Source: Anthonomus grandis grandis (Eukaryota > Arthropoda > Insecta > Coleoptera > Curculionidae). From it: DNA of 64,000 nucleotides. Where the stretch lies: contig NC_065554.1 in NCBI RefSeq assembly GCF_022605725.1, positions 2,995,100-3,059,099 of the forward strand, given 5' to 3'. This document shows, one piece after another, positions 9,518 through 18,946 of the stretch. The number at the start of each line of letters is the position of its first letter. The first letter of the stretch is position 1. The notes under the pieces are model-generated. The model had not been told where the DNA came from and ran no database searches. It saw only the letters and a list, made by a program, of their open reading frames with translations. The translations under genes were made by a program, and so were the position numbers.

Positions 9518-10493
9518 CGCCTTCCTTTTTTCTTACAAGAATGCTATCGTTTTTACACCATACAAATTTGTAGCCAAATTCCTTAAGTTCCCGTGCTTTA
9601 AGAAGCAGATCGCGTGTGTGTTTATTCAGGTCAGGATTTATATAAATTTTTGTTTTTATTTCGGACTGAATATTACAGATGTTTGTGTCTAATGATACTA
9701 ATTTCCGTTTTTCCAAAACTTCGTTTCTTAATGCAAGGTTTTCGAAGGATACAATTATTGGCATTTTAATGGATTTATCACTAGGAGGAGCCTTTAAAAC
9801 AAAATCATTTTCAGATATAGTTACATTTAAACTATTAAAAGTTTTTAAAACGTTATCCTTGCATTGCTGGTCGGCCTTTATGCCTACGATAACTAAATTT
9901 TTGCTCTTTTCCTCCATGGCTCTGGGATTACCGAATTTGACATGTGTCAGCTCCCTCTCTAGATCTGACACTCTGGCTTTTAATAGATCATGTTCCTTCT
10001 TTAGCTCTTTGTTCTCATTTGAAAGAGTCTCAACTGTTTTCTGAAGCTTTTCCATCAGAGAACTATTAAAAGAAACTGAGTTTTTCAGCTCTTCAAACAT
10101 TCCCTTTACCGCCCTCATGATGTCAAGGTTAGATGGATTTTGTAGGTCAAACAGGTCTTCAAAGCCGAGTGCATTAGTATTTACCTCCGGGATTTCATAT
10201 AGCGTGCTTCTTCTGTTTGTCACAGTGCTGTTTCTTCTTATATTCGACGAAAGATCAGCAGCTAAGCAATCAACACATGCCCATTTTTGAGTTGTCTGAC
10301 GTAGTTCATAGGCGGAGAACTCAGCTGCACTAAGTCCAGACCAGTCTTTGTGGAACCATCTGGAACACGTTCCAGCACATTGGATCTTATATTGCAACTT
10401 AGTTAAGTTACGATTACACTTGCCGCAACTAATAGATTTCCTTCTGTTAGTCATAATCCTAAGTCCGGAACTGCTCCACGTCTCAAAGTCCAA
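9518..10493 (-). pseudogene. LINE A ORF1 (PHD-like finger plus coiled coil), interrupted
   Basis: The ORF1 protein of a CR1-like LINE, an RNA-binding chaperone-type product. From the Met at 10493 it has a PHD/RING-type zinc finger (CGKCNRNL..C..C..WFH..WACVDC, about residues 22-75), a coiled coil of about 45 residues near the middle, and a C-terminal esterase-free RNA-binding-like region (KNLVIVGIKAD...KTKIYINPDL). The natural end is displaced to 1378-1434 by the retrovirus; the last five codons before the apparent stop at 9501 are LTR sequence. Apart from that insertion the frame is open (342 codons over both parts). ORF1 with a PHD finger is known in arthropod CR1-type elements. Confidence 0.85.
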
Positions 10494-10985
10494 ACTGGGA
10501 TGGCTGATTACTTAGGTAATATCAACTCAAAATCGAAATTATGATTTTTAAATTACGACAGTTTTTAAATAATAATAAAAAATGAACTAACATTAATAAA
10601 TAACACAAACAAACTGTATGAGAACCAAAAATGTTTCGACTTAAGTTTTGATTTTCATGGCCTTCCACGATTTTTTGTCTTAAATATTATGTTTTTCTTA
10701 ATTTTTGACTATTGTTAATGTTTTAAATACCTACTGTTGTATATCATTTTAAAGAGAAAAAATAGACAAATTTATTGAGATAAAAAAATACAGGGTGTTC
10801 CATTAAAAAAACACCATGTTTATGTCAAAAGTGACACAGGTTCGTGAAAACCGCAAGGTTCTATCTTTAATAGTAACCGAGATGCCATGCAATTACAACA
10901 AATTTGGGACACAGTGTACACATTTGGGTGTATATTATTTATTTTAATTTTAATGTAATCCTGACCACTAACAATTTTTCAATTG
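10494..10985. other. LINE A upstream region and a terminal fragment of a TA-flanked element
   Basis: From 10494 to about 10790 there is AT-rich sequence that may be LINE A 5' UTR; no gene is seen. At 10791 stands TA-CAGGGTGTTCC, the usual end of mariner-type elements in this window. No matching opposite end was found nearby, so it is probably a broken MITE. Confidence 0.4.
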
Positions 10986-11017
10986 AAGCCCTTGGCGTGA
11001 AAAGGATGCAAGCCACA
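10986..11017 (+). repeat. Left terminal inverted repeat of the DNCGGQN unit
   Basis: Starts AAGCCCTTGGCGTGAAAAGG. The partner is 16381-16412, with four mismatches in 32. Confidence 0.7.
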
Positions 11018-11188
11018 AAATCCTTATACCCGAAATTTTTATTTGAAATTACTCGGAAATAAAGGTACTAGCCACATACAGCATATTTTTATGATCGGTC
11101 AATAGATGGCGCTACTGTGCTAAAGTATCGTTTTCACAAAATCTGCTGTGTGATGAAAATTTTCGGTTTAAGGTTACAAGCCGCCATC

Positions 11189-11350
11189 ATGAGTAGCCCA
11201 CGTGCCGGATGTTCTCGAGAGTTTAAAGAGTTTTCAAGTAATTCTAGTGAAAAAAATAGCGGTGGATGGAATTCTGACGATAGTGTAAAAGACAGAGACT
11301 ACGTAGAAAGTGAAAATGAATCCAGTGCATCATCTTGTAAAGAGCAACAG
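11189..11350 (+). pseudogene. DNCGGQN-family gene, exon 1
   Basis: Codes for 54 residues from an ATG at 11189, rich in Ser, Glu and Asp (a disordered N-terminus). It ends CAG directly before a GTATGT donor at 11351. Phase 0. The exon lies 170 bp inside the left inverted repeat. The start is the first Met that avoids the basic, hydrophobic upstream stretch; an in-frame Met also exists at 11117. Confidence 0.5.
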
Positions 11351-11680
11351 GTATGTATTTGAGGTTATGTGGCTTAAACCCTTTTACTGAAAAATTTAGT
11401 TATGTTATTTTGAAACTTATTTGGCTTATTTTGTGGCATATACCTTTTTTTCTGAAAATTGTAGCTATGTATTTTTGCCATTATTTTTGTGTATTTTCTG
11501 AAAATATCTGTAATAATGTTTATGGCAATTCCCTTACGGGAGTATGATATTTTTCACAGATATAATATTATTTTTTTTGACATAACATTTACTTTATTTG
11601 TTATCATATATCGTATCATCATCCCAATATGTTTGTCAGAATACTAAAATAACCATATATAGTGGATTTTTTGTTTATAG
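11351..11680 (+). other. Intron of the DNCGGQN-family gene
   Basis: 330 nt, AT-rich, beginning GTATGT and ending TTTATAG. It separates the acidic N-terminal exon from the body of the gene. Confidence 0.5.
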
Positions 11681-12878
11681 GAATCCAGAAAAAACGCCGT
11701 GCTGAGCCTCCTACCCCTGAAAAAAGGAACAAAACTAGATAGCGAAAAAAAACGTCGAAAGATCTGAATTAAGAAAAATACGTCGAAATCTTGGTTCGCC
11801 CTATATAAATAAAAAAGGCAAAAATATTGAAGCCAGAGTCTTAGGTCCACCATGTGGTTGCAACAAAAACTGTAGGATGTTGCTTCAAGGTACAGAAAAC
11901 AAAATTTTTGACGATTTTTGGAATATTGGCGATTATGACAAGCAAAACGCGTATTTATTTCATAACATAAAGCAGTTGCCAAAAAAACGTTCATACCCCA
12001 AGAAAACAAAGAGAGCTGTCTCTTCTTGGAAGTTTAGTTTTCACTATTTTGTGAGGTCAATGGCTTTGATGTAAAAATATGTAAAAGAGAATGTATTTCC
12101 ATTCATGGTCTGACGTCTCAGAAGCGATTACAGCTTCTGCACAAACAAATGCTTGAAGGCCTAACCACACCTAAACCAGATCAACGAGGAAGTTTCTAGT
12201 GCGTTATAATAAAATACCGGAGGAGGCCTGCCAGTCAGCTCGAGACCATATTAATATTATTCCAAAATACACAAGCCATTACAGCAGGAAAAAAATCCTC
12301 ATAAAACTTACATTGAACATGACCTCAATATATCTTCTTTATATTATTATATTATTTTATGATTATTATAAGCCTTGGTGTGTTGAAAAAAATATAATAC
12401 CTATAAGTCAGGATAAATACAGAAGGATATTTTGTTCTAAGTTTAATATAGGATTTAAGCTACTAAGAAGCGATACCTGCAAGATATGCGATGAACTAGA
12501 TGTAAACATTGAGAATTCTAAAGAAGATGAAGAATCTCTAAAGAAGTTAAAGACAGACAAGGAGTTGCATTTAAGGCGCGCTGAAGCAATGCAAAATACT
12601 TTAAAGGATGAAATAAAAATGGCTGCTTTAAAGGATACATACGTATTATCATTTGACCTTCAGCAAGCACTTCCTATACCCTCTTTAACAACTGGTCCTG
12701 CTTTTTACTTAAGGAAGGCATGGGTATATAATCTTGGAGTCCATGACTGTGTGAATGATAAGGGCTATATGTACATGTGGTCTGAGAATACTGGTAAAAG
12801 AGGTAGCGATGAGATTTCTAGTATTCTCTTTAAACATTTGAAAGAACAAGAACACCTCCCCAAAAATCTTATTGTATA
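11681..12878 (+). pseudogene. DNCGGQN-family gene, body (first half, interrupted by a transposon)
   Basis: Recognisable as the multicopy invertebrate family with an N-terminal cysteine cluster and an RNase-H-like core; I believe this is Pfam DUF7869, but that is recall. The cluster LGPPCGCNKNC reads near 11850. From 12199 a long open stretch includes SDTCKICDEL, then the core strand LSFDLQQALPIP with a candidate catalytic Asp, and GYMYMWSENTGKRGSDEI, ending at LIVY where the rosa-like element enters. The segment from 11690 to 12200 has several frame changes, so the gene is dead. The frame resumes at 15452. Function is unknown; a DDE-like nuclease is suggested by the two Asp-bearing strands. 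Confidence 0.65.
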
Positions 12879-13408
12879 CAGGGTGTTTGGCGGAAGGTTA
12901 GCCAAACTTGGTGGGCATATAGATAGGCTCAGATAGAAGATATTTTCTTAATAAACTTGTGTTCTAAAAGTCACGAGTTTTTTCTATCATTGATTTTGTG
13001 TTATTTTCAGGATTTTCAAAAATTATGCCTTTTGACATCTTTAAATTTTTTCAGCATATTTTTCACGTTTTTTTTTTACATTTGTATTTAGACATCTGTC
13101 TGTAATGTATCCTGAATCTAAAAAAATCAATATCAAGTACAAATAATACCGAAATAATTCGTTTTGACCTCAAAAAGTTAATACAAGTAGCAAAAAAAGT
13201 TATGAAAGGTAACTTTAACTTGACGCAAAAAAAACTAAAATCTATCAAGATGTTCAGGTAGTTTTAAAAACATCTCCAGTTAATACTCTTTTCAATGATA
13301 TACGATGTGTAATACAAAGCCAACTAACTTGCCTCAATTCATGACTTTAAAGGAAAATAAAGTAAAAAAAAAATATTTTTTAAATTTTATGTATTTATTT
13401 TAAAATTA

Positions 13409-14543
13409 CTAATTTTGTTGAAACTGCGCTCCCCTGGCTCTTATACATGCCCTACATCGCCGTCGCATTTCTACTGTCGTAAGGCGAAGTCGCATCTCTT
13501 CTCTGACGGTTAGAAAAGCGGCATCGATTCTTTGAATTAAGTGGTCTAGATTGTCAATTTCCACCTCGTACACGAGTTCTTTCGAACGTCCCCATACGTA
13601 AAAATCGAGAGGGGTTAAATCAGGGGACCGTGGAGCCCATGCGATGGGACCTGCTCTTCTGATCCACGAATTGGAAAAAGTATTGTCCAGAAATTCTCTA
13701 ACGGCGACCCGATAGTGTGCAGGACACCCGTCATTCTGGAAGACGATTGGCCCGTCTTCATTAAATATCGGTATATCAGCCAATAATTGTGGGAGATCAT
13801 TTTGTAAAAAATGTAAGTTATTGTCTCTGTTGAGGTTTCTCGGCAAGTAGTGTGGACCGATGAGGTGTCTCCCAATCACATCTGTCCAAACATTAACACT
13901 GAATCTTGTTTGGAAAGACTTGGCTCTGGTCAAATGCGGATTTACGTTTTTGTTTTCCCAATAATGTAAATTATGTTGGTTAAATATCCCCGCACGTGTA
14001 AATGTTGATTCATCTGTCCATAAGATGCTTCTTAAAAAGTGTCCATTCTCAACGTCTGCGAGAAGCAAAAAGCGGCAAAATTTTACTCGTCGCTCATAGT
14101 CGGCTTGTAGAAGACCTAAAAGAGAGTATCACGATGCCAGTAAAAATTGCGGAATTAAGTTGTTGATGTAGTATGAAATTACCTTGCACTGGGGTGTAAT
14201 GGAAAGGATGCCTTCCTTCTGCCTTGACAACTGACCATGCTTTCCATGTAGAAATGTTCAGATCTGTAGCTACTTTCCTTGTACTAGTAGTGGGATCCTC
14301 ATCGCGAATTACGTTTTCATCTACAGCAACATCATACTGCCTCCGATTGATCCTCGGTTTTTGAAAATTTAGATTGCCTGTTTCCCTTAACCGACGAAAA
14401 GTGTTAGCAAAAGTGTTGTGGTGGGGCACACGCCTATTGGGGTATTGCTCCTCATAAATTCTTTGTGCTTCTCGCGTATTACCATTGGCTCTTCCATAAG
14501 CAAATACAATATCGGCGTATTCTTCGGTAGTGTATGCAGCCAT
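13409..14543 (-). CDS. DD41D mariner transposase with one intron (element A)
   Basis: A transposase that cuts and joins the element at TA sites. The N-terminal domain (from MAAYTTEEYADI, start 14543) has paired helix-turn-helix sequence for binding the terminal repeats. The catalytic core has ILWTDES (first Asp), FQNDGCPAHY (second Asp) and SPDLTPLDF (third Asp), with 41 residues between the second and third: DD41D. The frame is broken only by 14182-14116, which begins GTAATT and ends CTCTCTTTTAG. Joining 14543-14183 to 14115-13409 gives 1068 nt, 355 residues plus stop, matching the 356-aa intronless relative at 57655-58725. Coding therefore appears intact. The other DD41D genes in this window lack the intron at this site (VQ/G), so it is probably a local gain. 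Confidence 0.8.
14116..14182 (-). other. 67-nt intron in the element A transposase
   Basis: GT-AG ends with a pyrimidine-rich tract before the AG. Its removal restores codon GGT (Gly) across the junction and keeps the conserved TPVQG-L run of the family. Confidence 0.7.
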
Positions 14544-14585
14544 TGTGGCGATAATGGTACGAAAATAAGGAAAGCAAAAACTCAA

Positions 14586-14794
14586 TTAACAGCAACAATA
14601 ACAACAGTATTAACAATAACAATAACAACTACAGAAACAATACAATACTAAATTAACGACTTGGGTACGTAAGAAAGCTAAAAAGTTACACCACGACAAA
14701 TGACAAATGTCAAATGACAACAACAATATGTAGCACATATTGTTGTTATCACAACAACAATTCCATAGCATGTTCCACGATCTCCTCATTCGAC
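14586..14794. repeat. CAA-rich low-complexity tract and 13-bp hairpin
   Basis: 14586-14648 is rich in CAA/CAATA units. At 14719-14731 and 14735-14747 there is a perfect 13-bp inverted repeat (AACAACAATATGT) around AGC. It lies between the transposase promoter side and the right arm. No gene. Confidence 0.6.
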
Positions 14795-15449
14795 CATTCA
14801 AAGAATCGATGCCGCTTTTCAAACTATCAGAAAAGAGATGCAGCTTTGTCTTACGACAGTGGAAATGCGACGGCGACGTAGGGCATGTATTAGATAGAGC
14901 CAGGGGAGGGCAGTTTTAATAAAATGTAATTTTGAAATAAATACATAAAATTAAAAAAATATTTTTTTTTAAATTTATTGTCCTTTAAAGTCATGAATTG
15001 TGGCAAGTTAGTCGGCTTTGTGTTACACATCGTATATCATTGAAAAGAGTATTAACTGGGGATGTTTTTAAAACTACCTGAACATCTTGATAGATTTTAT
15101 AGATTTTGCGTCAAGTTAAAGTTACCTTTCATAACTTTTTTTGCTACTTGTATTAAATTTTTGAGCTCAAAACGAATTATTTCGGTATTATTTGTACTTG
15201 ATATCGATTTTTTTAGTTTCAGGATAGATTACAGACTAAATACAAATGTAAAAAAAAATGTGAAAAATATGTTGAAAAAGTTTAAAGATGTCAAAAGGCA
15301 TAATTTTTTGAAAATCCTGAAAATAACACAAAATCAATGATATAAAAAAACCCGAGACTTTTAGAACACAAGTTTATTAAGAAAATATCTTCTATCTGAG
15401 CCTATCTATATGCCCACCAAGTTTGGCTAATCCTCCGCCAAACACCCTG
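14795..15449. repeat. Right inverted arm of element A
   Basis: Reverse complement of 12879-13536 with small differences. 14795-14900 is an inverted copy of the last 40 or so codons of the transposase; the small open frames in this arm are not genes. Confidence 0.85.
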
Positions 15450-15451
15450 TA

Positions 15452-16122
15452 TACAGATAATTGCGGAGGTCAAAATAAGAACTGGGTCTTAATCAGCTTG
15501 TGAAAGCAGTTGGTTACAGAAGGTGTATTTGAATCTATAGAGCATAGATTCTTAGTAATGGGGCATACTCATCTTCCGTCCGATAGGGACTTTGCTATGA
15601 TAGAGAAATATAAAAAGAAGATAAAGGCAGTATAAGAACCAGCAGATTGGTATGAAGCAGTAAGTAATTGTAAGAGAACCAATCCGTTTAAAGTTACTGT
15701 AATGAAGAGAGAAGACTTCTTTTCATTCAAATCTTTAGAAGAAAATATTACTAAAAAAAGCTTACCGATGAAAAAGAAAAAGTTGCCTTTAGCAAAATTT
15801 GTATCTTTAAGTTTGACAGCGTAAATCCCAACCTTTTAAAGATAAAACAATACTTAAATGAAAATTTTAAAAATGTAAATATTGGAAAAAAAGGTATTAG
15901 AAGGTAATGTTTAATAGAATGTTTAAAACAAAAATATATGGAGCCAATAAAAATAGACCCCAAAAAACTTGATAATTTATCACTTTTGCTACCGTATATA
16001 CCTGAAGTAAGCCATCATTTTTTTTGGATATTGGCGCAAAAAAACTGGTTAGTCAAGAAGGGGCATTACCGATGGATATAGAGCATTTGGATGAAGACTA
16101 CTCATTAAGTGATGACAATTAA
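15452..16122 (+). pseudogene. DNCGGQN-family gene, distal part
   Basis: Continues the interrupted gene in the same frame: after one TA is removed, the junction reads Y-T-DNCGGQNKN-W. DNCGGQN is the hallmark motif and carries the second candidate catalytic Asp. Further on, VMGHTHLPSDRDFAMIEKY gives the His, Asp and Glu expected of a third catalytic strand. There are in-frame stops shortly after the junction (after LISL) and before EPADWYEA, and a frame change near 15770. The end, with an acidic tail (HLDEDYSLSDDN), is followed by a stop at about 16122. The gene is decayed but nearly full length. Confidence 0.65.
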
Positions 16123-16380
16123 TTTATTTTTCATTATTTAACTTTTATGTTTTTTTCAGTTTACCTTTGTTTTTTCATGTAAAAGGATACAAGCCACATT
16201 TTTTTGCAAATAAAATTCCAAAAAAGTAAATCTGGTGATTTTTTTTAAAACCTTTTTATTGGTATAAGACTAGGTAAGGTGTTTTATCTTTTACAACCGA
16301 ATTCAAATAAAAAGAATTTAATTTTGATTTTGTGGATTAAAAATGATTTTTCCAGAGGCGATTTCTTAAAACCTACTGCA

Positions 16381-16412
16381 TGTGGCATACATCGTTTTCA
16401 CGCCAAGGCCTT
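16381..16412 (-). repeat. Right terminal inverted repeat of the DNCGGQN unit
   Basis: Reads outward as the partner of 10986-11017. It is preceded at 16185-16198 by the subterminal GGATACAAGCCACA motif. Confidence 0.7.
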
Positions 16413-16633
16413 CAATTGTTAAGATATTTCATGTTTTTGTATGTTTTGTCCCTATATTTATTTTTTCTAATGTTTGTATATATTTCTGTTTTTTTATGTA
16501 TGTTTTTGTATTATATTTTTTGTCTTTTTTTGTATGTTTTGTGCTTTGTCTACAATTTTTATAAATTTTTTGACAATAAAGCATGGATAATTTTAATAAA
16601 TTAGTTCTTAAATATAATTAAAATTATTTTAAG

Positions 16634-18240
16634 GTGTAAGCAATGGAAGGACAATTTGGGATTTGTTGGGGAGCATAAATATGCAAAACTTACACGCAAA
16701 GAAGCTCATAAGCTCAAAATTTGTAGCCTACATTTTTCTTCAAACTCTTTAATTTATTACACTGGAAGGCGGTTAAAAAAATACTGCTATTCCATCAAGA
16801 ATACCACCAGAGCCTGAAGGTAAGATACATTTACACAAAAATTAAGCCAATATTATTTATATTATTATTTACGTTTTAGATGCCAATGTTACAAAAGATG
16901 CGATTGAAGGCAGAAAGATTCTTGTGTCTCAAGAAACTCAAACTGATCCAGAAATGTTTAATGGTGAGTGATTCCTTTTATATTCTATTATGGCCGTTGT
17001 ATAAATAATATTTCTTAGATCTACAATATCTAAATAGATATTTTGTGCATTTCACTCACTTCTATGTTAGTGTGACAGCAAAATTTATAATTACGATAAT
17101 TTTTTAGTCCCATCCATTTCCAATACGTCAAGCAGTGATATGGATATATCGGATTCTCAAATTCCATCAGCTGCAAAAACGCATAATGTATCTACGCAAA
17201 GTGAACTTTGGCATGTATTTATAGACGGTAAAGATTATTCTTTTTTTAAAAAGGATGGCATTTTATAAGAAAGCATACATATAAATATAAAGCATTTAAA
17301 AAGTATTATTTATATTTTTCACCTAATTTTTTTATAAACAAAAGAATACTTATTAATTTTATTTATACTATAATTTAATTTAGTTTTTAACATACCTAAC
17401 TTTTTTTGCAGATGTATCATGTCAGACTCCTTCTCACTTATCTGAAAATACTCCGAGAAAACAAGGCTTGAAGAGGAGAGTACTAGAATTACAAAGTGAC
17501 CGAAAGTCTTGCAAAAAACGCACTGAGACATCTTTATCAGAAGTCCTTAAATTCTTGGAAGATAACTACTCTTCTGATTCGGTAATGCTGATAAAAAACC
17601 AATTAATGCTCTTGAACAAAGCAGGAAAAGGAACCAGGTATTCAGACGAATTTAAACAATTTGCATTAGTTATATATTTACTAGGGCGTAAAGCGTATAA
17701 TAAACTGAGCAATATTATTAAATTACCTTCAAAAAGCACATTACAAAGAATCACACAGCAATGGAAGATTTATGCTGGATTTAACGATTTTATTTTTAAA
17801 ATTCTAGAATTAAGGGTTCCATTAATCTCAAACAAGTCCAAAGATTGCATAATATGTATTGATGAAATGTCAATAAAATCTAATTTATTTTATAATATTT
17901 CCCGGGACTACATCGTAGGTTTTGAGGAACTTCATAATAAAAGATCCACCGACATTGCTACAAGTGCTCTGGTAATTATGGCAAGAGGTATCTCATATAG
18001 TTGGAAACAACCTATTTCATATTTCTTTACTAAAAACTCAACAAACGTTGATGATTTAAAAGAAATAATCTTTGAGGCAATACGAAAGCTTAAAAAAGTA
18101 GGATTAAATGTTTTAGCCGTAACATCTGATCAGGGTCCAAACTTTTATAAACTAGTTAAATCAACTCTTAAATTAACAATAGAAAAACCATATTTTTTTA
18201 ATCTAACAAAGTTGAAATCTATATGTATACTTTGTTACAG
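16634..18240 (+). pseudogene. P-element-type transposase with THAP domain, 3'-truncated
   Basis: A spliced relative of P-element/THAP9 transposases. Exons by splice signals: 16634-16819 (rest of a C2CH THAP zinc finger, ICSLHF), 16880-16963, 17108-17227 and 17412-18240. The exon joins carry GTAAGA/GTGAGT donors and TTTTAG/TTGCAG acceptors. The last exon has the Tnp_P core: YLLGRKAYNKLSNIIKLPS, CIDEMSIKSN (first catalytic Asp), ATSALVIMARGI and VTSDQGPNFYK (second Asp). Homology stops near 18240, so the catalytic Glu and C-terminus are missing, and the first THAP exon is not found. A one-base slip also occurs at the end of the THAP exon. Inactive. The P-element GTP-binding insertion is not visible. 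Confidence 0.8.
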
Positions 18241-18946
18241 TCATTCAACGAACAACTACTTTCGGGGATGGGATTTCTACTTAAAGCATCGGCATGCCAT
18301 TATTGTTCATTGGTGCGATGTTTCGTTTCATAATTGTATTCACTTACTGCCATGACCTAACGAGCTATTCGATTTAATTCGACCCATTTTTAAACTACTA
18401 ACAACAACCGAACAATTTGAGACGTTCCATATCAAAACTCGTCTTATCCATTTTTCGTAAAAATCGCTATACAGATCGTGTTTTCGTTCGTTACTTATAG
18501 GAAACCGCATAGAGGCGAAATTTTGCAACGTCGTGTGTGTACGAGTGCCCGCGACAGAGCACCGCCCCGGCCGGCCCGAGGACGGGATTAGTAAACATCT
18601 GACTTTCGTGGGAGCTGCGTCGTTTGGCAACAAAATGTCCCAAAATATTACGCGAAAATCCAGGCATTTTTAAAATATTTATTCTTATGCGGGTTTTAGA
18701 CATGACAATGTGTAAAACCCGCATAGAATTGTAATTTTAAAATAATAATTAAAATTAAACCGTTATTCTAATAAAAAATAAAATATCAACTCTGATAAAA
18801 ATATAATAAAAAATCAGAAATAAAACTCTAATAAACAAACTTAACAACATATCATTTTTTAAATAAAAGGCTCAAATAAACCGCCTTCTTTCGCTAAACA
18901 AAAACTTAACCTATCGTAAAAGCTATTTCGCACCTCCAAAAGAGTT
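18241..18946. other. Junction region with GC-rich patch and hairpin
   Basis: Follows the broken end of the P-type gene. 18520-18640 is strongly GC-rich compared with its surroundings and contains no recognisable gene. At 18686-18698 and 18713-18725 there is a 13-bp perfect inverted repeat (TATGCGGGTTTTA). Confidence 0.4.

Larger units (their letters stand above)
12879..15449 (-). mobile_element. rosa-like (DD41D) mariner with long inverted repeats, element A
   Basis: 2571 bp, flanked by TA on both sides (12877-12878 and 15450-15451). The ends begin CAGGGTGTTTGGCGGA. The inverted arms are very long: 12879-13536 pairs with 14795-15449, with scattered differences. The inner part of the arms includes the 3' end of the transposase gene. 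It carries one transposase on the minus strand that is intact if a 67-nt intron is removed. The insertion split the DNCGGQN-family gene; removing the element and one TA restores that gene's frame at the junction. Confidence 0.9.
10986..16412 (+). mobile_element. TIR-bounded unit carrying a DNCGGQN-family gene (candidate new DNA transposon)
   Basis: The ends are inverted repeats. 10986-11017 and the reverse complement of 16381-16412 agree at 28 of 32 positions, with the core CCTTGGCGTGAAAA. CAATTG stands immediately outside both ends (10980-10985 and 16413-16418). It is either a 6-bp target duplication or, being a palindrome, the outermost part of the repeat. A subterminal motif GGATRCAAGCCACA recurs at 11004, 11064 (variant) and 16185. 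The only gene inside in the plus orientation is a spliced DUF7869-like one. A rosa-like transposon (12879-15449) sits within it, so the unit is 5427 bp now and about 2.85 kb without the insertion. That this gene is the unit's transposase is inference. Confidence 0.6.

Noticed and set aside
13063..13248. Small open frame in the left arm of element A (and its mirror at 15062-15340)
   Set aside because: Both lie in the inverted arms, mirror each other and show only low-complexity sequence; not genes.
10986..16412. CAATTG flanks as certain 6-bp target duplication
   Set aside because: CAATTG is its own reverse complement, so it may equally be the last bases of the inverted repeats; stated as open.
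16380..16604. Plus-strand open frames rich in Phe and Tyr
   Set aside because: Low-complexity AT-rich sequence just outside the DNCGGQN unit; no conserved features.
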